In this document: one piece after another, positions 13,802 through 16,353 of the stretch
Numbering within the stretch: position 1 is the stretch's first letter
Layout of the letters: the number at the start of each line of letters is the position of its first letter
Position numbers and translations under genes: made by a program
Origin: UBA1731 sp963653155
GTDB lineage: Bacteria; Verrucomicrobiota; Kiritimatiellia; RFP12; UBA1067
Direction of reading: 5' to 3'
Length of the DNA: 16,353 bases
NCBI GenBank assembly: GCA_963653155.1
Contig: CAVJWR010000073.1
Location: 1 to 16,353, forward strand
The notes under the pieces: model-generated
Databases searched by the model: none
Told to the model about the DNA's origin: nothing
What the model saw: only the letters and a program-made list of their open reading frames with translations

Positions 13802-14887
13802 TTATCGGCTTTCCTGGAGGGCTGATTTCAGATAGTTCATCGAGCGCACACGAAGGGCGGATAGTCTGTCATCGACGGATGCCCAGTCTATGGGTTTGGC
13901 GAAAAGCTCCTTCGCAGATCCGCGTTCCGAGATGATTCGATCACTGAGGCCAAGCTGCGACAGCAACGATGTGAAGCGCATGTTCATGCCATCATATCTG
14001 CCGGAGAGCCGCATCACGCCAAACGGCCTGTGGAAAACAATCGAGAAGGCTGCGGCATGGAAGGAGTTGGTGAGCACAAAACGCGCCTGCGACAGCGTAG
14101 CGATCCATTCCTCCGGGGACATCATTCTGTTTGCGAAAGGAAACTCAAATGGTGTCTCAGATGACGGAACCAAGACCTTCATCCCATAAGCTCGCTCCAG
14201 CTCGCGTACTTCATGCTTCATCGGAACCAACGTCTTCCATCTGTATTTCGGCACAAAAAGCGCGTCCGAAACACATGTGGCACCTTTGCACATACGATGC
14301 CAGAATGCAACGTCCGGAAGCAAGGTGGGGTCAAGCACGTTTTCAGCCTCAAATCCGAGCTCACGCAGTATCCTCCCCCCAGCTTGCTCTCGTGCACTCA
14401 ATGACGAGAACCGCCTTAGGTATTCGCCGAGAATTGGTTTCAGCTCTGGGGCGATATCGGCCCTGCTCCATCCTGGGGCATAAGCCACGCGAAGCGCATC
14501 CCTTGGACCGAAGTCGGCAAAGGCGAAACGCCTCATGGCTTCGTCGTTTGGATAGCCATCCGCCCAGATCTGATCGCTTCCGCAGACGTACGCATCGACC
14601 GGCGTCGGATGTTCGAAAAGCTTTGGCTTGGTGCGGTGTCCATTCGGATCCATCGCGATGTTCTTCCTCCAGAAATCGACAAACTTCGCGTATCGCCGCT
14701 TGCGCTGAATCTCGCGGACAGGGTGTTCAAGAAGCCGCGAGAATCGGCTGTCTCGCTGCGCAAGATCGCAGTTGACGAAGAATGTGGAGTGGCCGAGTTC
14801 CCGCAACACAGACTGAAGCGCATAGGCCTGTAGCGTACCGCCGTAGTTGTCGTTCGAATAGATTAACGTGACAATGCCTATCTTCAT
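13802..14887 (-). CDS. Polysaccharide pyruvyl transferase family protein
   Basis: Family members (CsaB, WcaK, PssM type; PF04230) transfer pyruvate from phosphoenolpyruvate to a sugar as a ketal. The 361-residue protein starts MKIGIVTLIYSNDNYGGTLQAYALQ, the family opening with NYGG at 14-17. It continues with VCGSDQIW (101-108) and LTNSFHAAAFSIVFHRPF (272-289), where His277 matches the conserved histidine region. The ATG overlaps the FrhB-like stop by one base (TAATG) and the acyltransferase starts 3 bp after its stop, so it is the middle of a coupled operon. Pairing with the FrhB-like gene is common in gut-bacterial glycan loci. Many members lack a proved pyruvyl activity, so another glycosyltransferase-like role is possible. 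Confidence 0.88.
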   Translation of the reverse strand: MKIGIVTLIYSNDNYGGTLQAYALQSVLRELGHSTFFVNCDLAQRDSRFSRLLEHPVREIQRKRRYAKFVDFWRKNIAMDPNGHRTKPKLFEHPTPVDAYVCGSDQIWADGYPNDEAMRRFAFADFGPRDALRVAYAPGWSRADIAPELKPILGEYLRRFSSLSAREQAGGRILRELGFEAENVLDPTLLPDVAFWHRMCKGATCVSDALFVPKYRWKTLVPMKHEVRELERAYGMKVLVPSSETPFEFPFANRMMSPEEWIATLSQARFVLTNSFHAAAFSIVFHRPFGVMRLSGRYDGMNMRFTSLLSQLGLSDRIISERGSAKELFAKPIDWASVDDRLSALRVRSMNYLKSALQESR

Positions 14888-16089
14888 TACGGGATTCCCT
14901 CACCAGCAAGCGATTCTGCGATTTTACGGACTCTCTTCTTCTGGAAGTGACGGCGGCATTTCCAGGAAAGCTTTCCCCATGTGGTCCAAGGGAGACATTC
15001 GCCGATGAGGGCTGAAACGTCTCGATCCCCAGCGGCGAAGAGCCGCGCAAACTTTCGCCGCCGTGGATGCATGGGGCTTGGCATAAGGACATTTCGGTTG
15101 GCGGCCATGAATGCCGGAAGCCTGGTTTCCACAACCATTAGTCCAGATGCCGCCGACAGGAGATCGTGGCCTTTGCGGGTCGAAACCAAGACGGCAGAGA
15201 TTCCGAGATCGTCAGACAGTTCCGGGCGAACATTCGCAATGTTCCAGTAGTCTCCCAAAGTCAAGTCTGAACGGAGCTTGTCACTGGCCGGACAGCGGTA
15301 ACAGGATTCACGGAGGAACAGGTTGGAAAGGAATCCACGCAGATAGATGTTGTCATTTAGCGTGCCGAGCGATCTGTCCTTGCCGTTCGCATCGATGATC
15401 GCCATCGAGAACTTTTCCCACCCAAACCGCTTGTCCCGGAATCGCACCTCGTCCGGCACCATCGTTCCGCAGACAGATTCAAGGTAGGCTCGCAAGACGC
15501 CAGGTGAGGCAACACCATGGCAGATGACATCAACGGTAATGAGATTGTCGTATGCCTTGCCGAGGTAGCGGCGCAGACCGGAGTTTTGGCACGGCGTTCC
15601 CGAATAGAGAACCGTTCTTCCATGGACAAGCGACTTCTCCGCCTCCACGAAAGTGTCGCCTATCTCGCTTTGCACGTATTTCGATCCGATGAGCTTCGCA
15701 AGGGATGCTTCGTCACAAGCGCTACGATGACACACCTTGCGGCGATGAGCATCCCAAGCGGCACCGAAGACCACACCCCCAGAGGCAATGACGCTACGGG
15801 CGAGAATGCCGAACACGCCGCCGGATGAAGCCGACAGGCGCACAGAGTCCCTTTTGGCGCGAGCCGCAAAGAGCCTGATGCGTGGAAGTTCAGTGCCGGA
15901 TGTCTCTGTCATTCGCGGGCAAACCCGCGTGCAGGCTCCGCATCCGGTGCAACGCATTTCGTCTACCTTGGGGTATTGGAACCCAAGGGCATCAGGCCTC
16001 ATCGCAATGGCGGATGACGGGCAACGCTGTGCGCAGCTCGCACAGCCGCAGCAATCTTCAACGTGTACGGTTTGGCCAATGTGCTTCAT
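14887..16089 (-). CDS. FrhB/FdhB-like iron-sulfur protein (coenzyme F420 hydrogenase/dehydrogenase beta-subunit family) with two 4Fe-4S clusters
   Basis: A 400-residue putative flavin/iron-sulfur redox protein. The N terminus holds two ferredoxin clusters: Cys13/16? and neighbours in CCGCASCAQRCP (Cys13, 14, 16, 19, 23), and CTGCGACTRVCP (Cys47, 50, 53, 57). Then come FrhB-type blocks SSGGVFGILARSVI, KYVQSEIGDTF, SGTPCQNSGLRRYLG, VICHGVASPGVL and CYRCPASDKLRSDLTLGDYW. Despite the family name, F420 use is not implied. ATG 16089 overlaps the transaminase stop (ATGA) and its own stop overlaps the pyruvyl transferase start (TAATG). The fixed pairing suggests it supplies or removes electrons during sugar modification. 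It is probably oxygen-sensitive, which fits an anaerobe. Family assignment is firm; the reaction is unknown. Confidence 0.9.
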   Translation of the reverse strand: MKHIGQTVHVEDCCGCASCAQRCPSSAIAMRPDALGFQYPKVDEMRCTGCGACTRVCPRMTETSGTELPRIRLFAARAKRDSVRLSASSGGVFGILARSVIASGGVVFGAAWDAHRRKVCHRSACDEASLAKLIGSKYVQSEIGDTFVEAEKSLVHGRTVLYSGTPCQNSGLRRYLGKAYDNLITVDVICHGVASPGVLRAYLESVCGTMVPDEVRFRDKRFGWEKFSMAIIDANGKDRSLGTLNDNIYLRGFLSNLFLRESCYRCPASDKLRSDLTLGDYWNIANVRPELSDDLGISAVLVSTRKGHDLLSAASGLMVVETRLPAFMAANRNVLMPSPMHPRRRKFARLFAAGDRDVSALIGECLPWTTWGKLSWKCRRHFQKKRVRKIAESLAGEGIP

Positions 16090-16353
16090 GCGCGGAAGAA
16101 GTCAAGGGATGTTTCTATGACTTTGTCCGTTTCGGAATCCGCAAGATCATAATACAGCGGAAGCCTTACCAAGGTATCCGATACCCGATTGGTGACGGCG
16201 AAATCGCCAACACTCCGGCAATACCGTGCGCCGGCAGGTGCGGAATGGAGCGGAATGTAGTGGAACGGCGCATACACGCCATTGGCCTTGAGATGGTCGA
16301 TGAAAGCCGTCCTGGTGACAAGATTCTCAAAGAGCATGTAGAACATGTGCGCG
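16086..16353 (-). CDS. wecE: dTDP-4-amino-4,6-dideoxygalactose transaminase (WecE/RffA-like), C-terminal 88 residues; 5' end outside window
   Basis: PLP-dependent DegT/DnrJ/EryC1 enzyme that makes dTDP-4-amino-4,6-dideoxygalactose (Fuc4N) from dTDP-4-keto-6-deoxyglucose and glutamate. Only the C-terminal part is present: AHMFYMLFEN at the edge, FHYIPLHSAPAG, which is highly typical of WecE (FHYIPLHGCPAG in E. coli), then TLVRLPLYYDLAD. The first complete codon ends at 16352; the frame is open to the edge, so the Lys Schiff-base region lies outside. The stop overlaps the FrhB-like start by ATGA. With rfbA at 6473 it points to a Fuc4N-containing glycan. Fragment length leaves some doubt between WecE and related 4-transaminases. 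Confidence 0.85.
   Translation of the reverse strand, partial: AHMFYMLFENLVTRTAFIDHLKANGVYAPFHYIPLHSAPAGARYCRSVGDFAVTNRVSDTLVRLPLYYDLADSETDKVIETSLDFFRA

Noticed and set aside
1..16353. CRISPR arrays, tRNA or rRNA genes, transposase or integrase genes
   Set aside because: Looked for spaced exact repeats, cloverleaf-like sequences and the usual protein motifs; none seen. The heptamer arrays lack spacers and are not CRISPR.

Overview
The window looks like the chromosome of an uncultured, moderately G+C-rich bacterium. It has bacterial fatty-acid synthesis, RecJ and TcdA genes, strong Shine-Dalgarno (SD) sites before some genes, and two genes with a TATAAT box 6-7 nt before the start codon, as expected for leaderless mRNAs. 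The gene mix (AAA-ATPase/PD-(D/E)XK protein, FrhB-like plus pyruvyl-transferase pair, DUF1796 protein) fits a gut-type anaerobe. A PVC-group lineage (Kiritimatiellota/Lentisphaerota) is my guess, but nothing here proves it.

Left part (1-4385), housekeeping. On the minus strand a fabH-fabF-fabZ operon reads leftward, followed after a possible terminator by recJ, which runs off the left edge. A divergent promoter region (about 3544-3656) separates it from plus-strand tcdA (tRNA t6A to cyclic t6A). The fabH promoter overlaps a perfect 12-bp palindrome. The tcdA start is a GTG just downstream of an extended -10 box.

Middle (4386-6476). A 312-bp gap carries degenerate heptanucleotide repeats and a 16-bp inverted repeat. 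It ends in a second extended -10/leaderless start for a large AAA-ATPase-like/PD-(D/E)XK nuclease-superfamily gene, whose stop overlaps the start of rfbA by ATGA.

Right part (6473-16353), a surface-glycan locus in two convergent blocks. The plus block is rfbA, a GT2 glycosyltransferase, an ATP-grasp ligase, an RraA-like aldolase and a short amidohydrolase. From the GT2 gene onward (7345-11222) the DNA is much richer in A+T than its surroundings and looks acquired. The minus block, in transcription order, is wecE-like transaminase (5' end outside), FrhB-like Fe-S protein, polysaccharide pyruvyl transferase, hexapeptide acyltransferase, DUF1796 papain-like protein and GT4 glycosyltransferase, mostly overlapping or nearly touching. 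RfbA and WecE would bracket a dTDP-4-amino-4,6-dideoxygalactose (Fuc4N) pathway. The missing dehydratase (rfbB) and any flippase or polymerase are not in the window.

Best candidate for something undescribed: the ATP-grasp / RraA-aldolase / short amidohydrolase trio in the A+T-rich segment, which could make and attach an unusual carboxylate to a glycan. The G+C jump, the 26-bp imperfect inverted repeat before it, the heptamer arrays and the repeated leaderless promoter design also merit checking.
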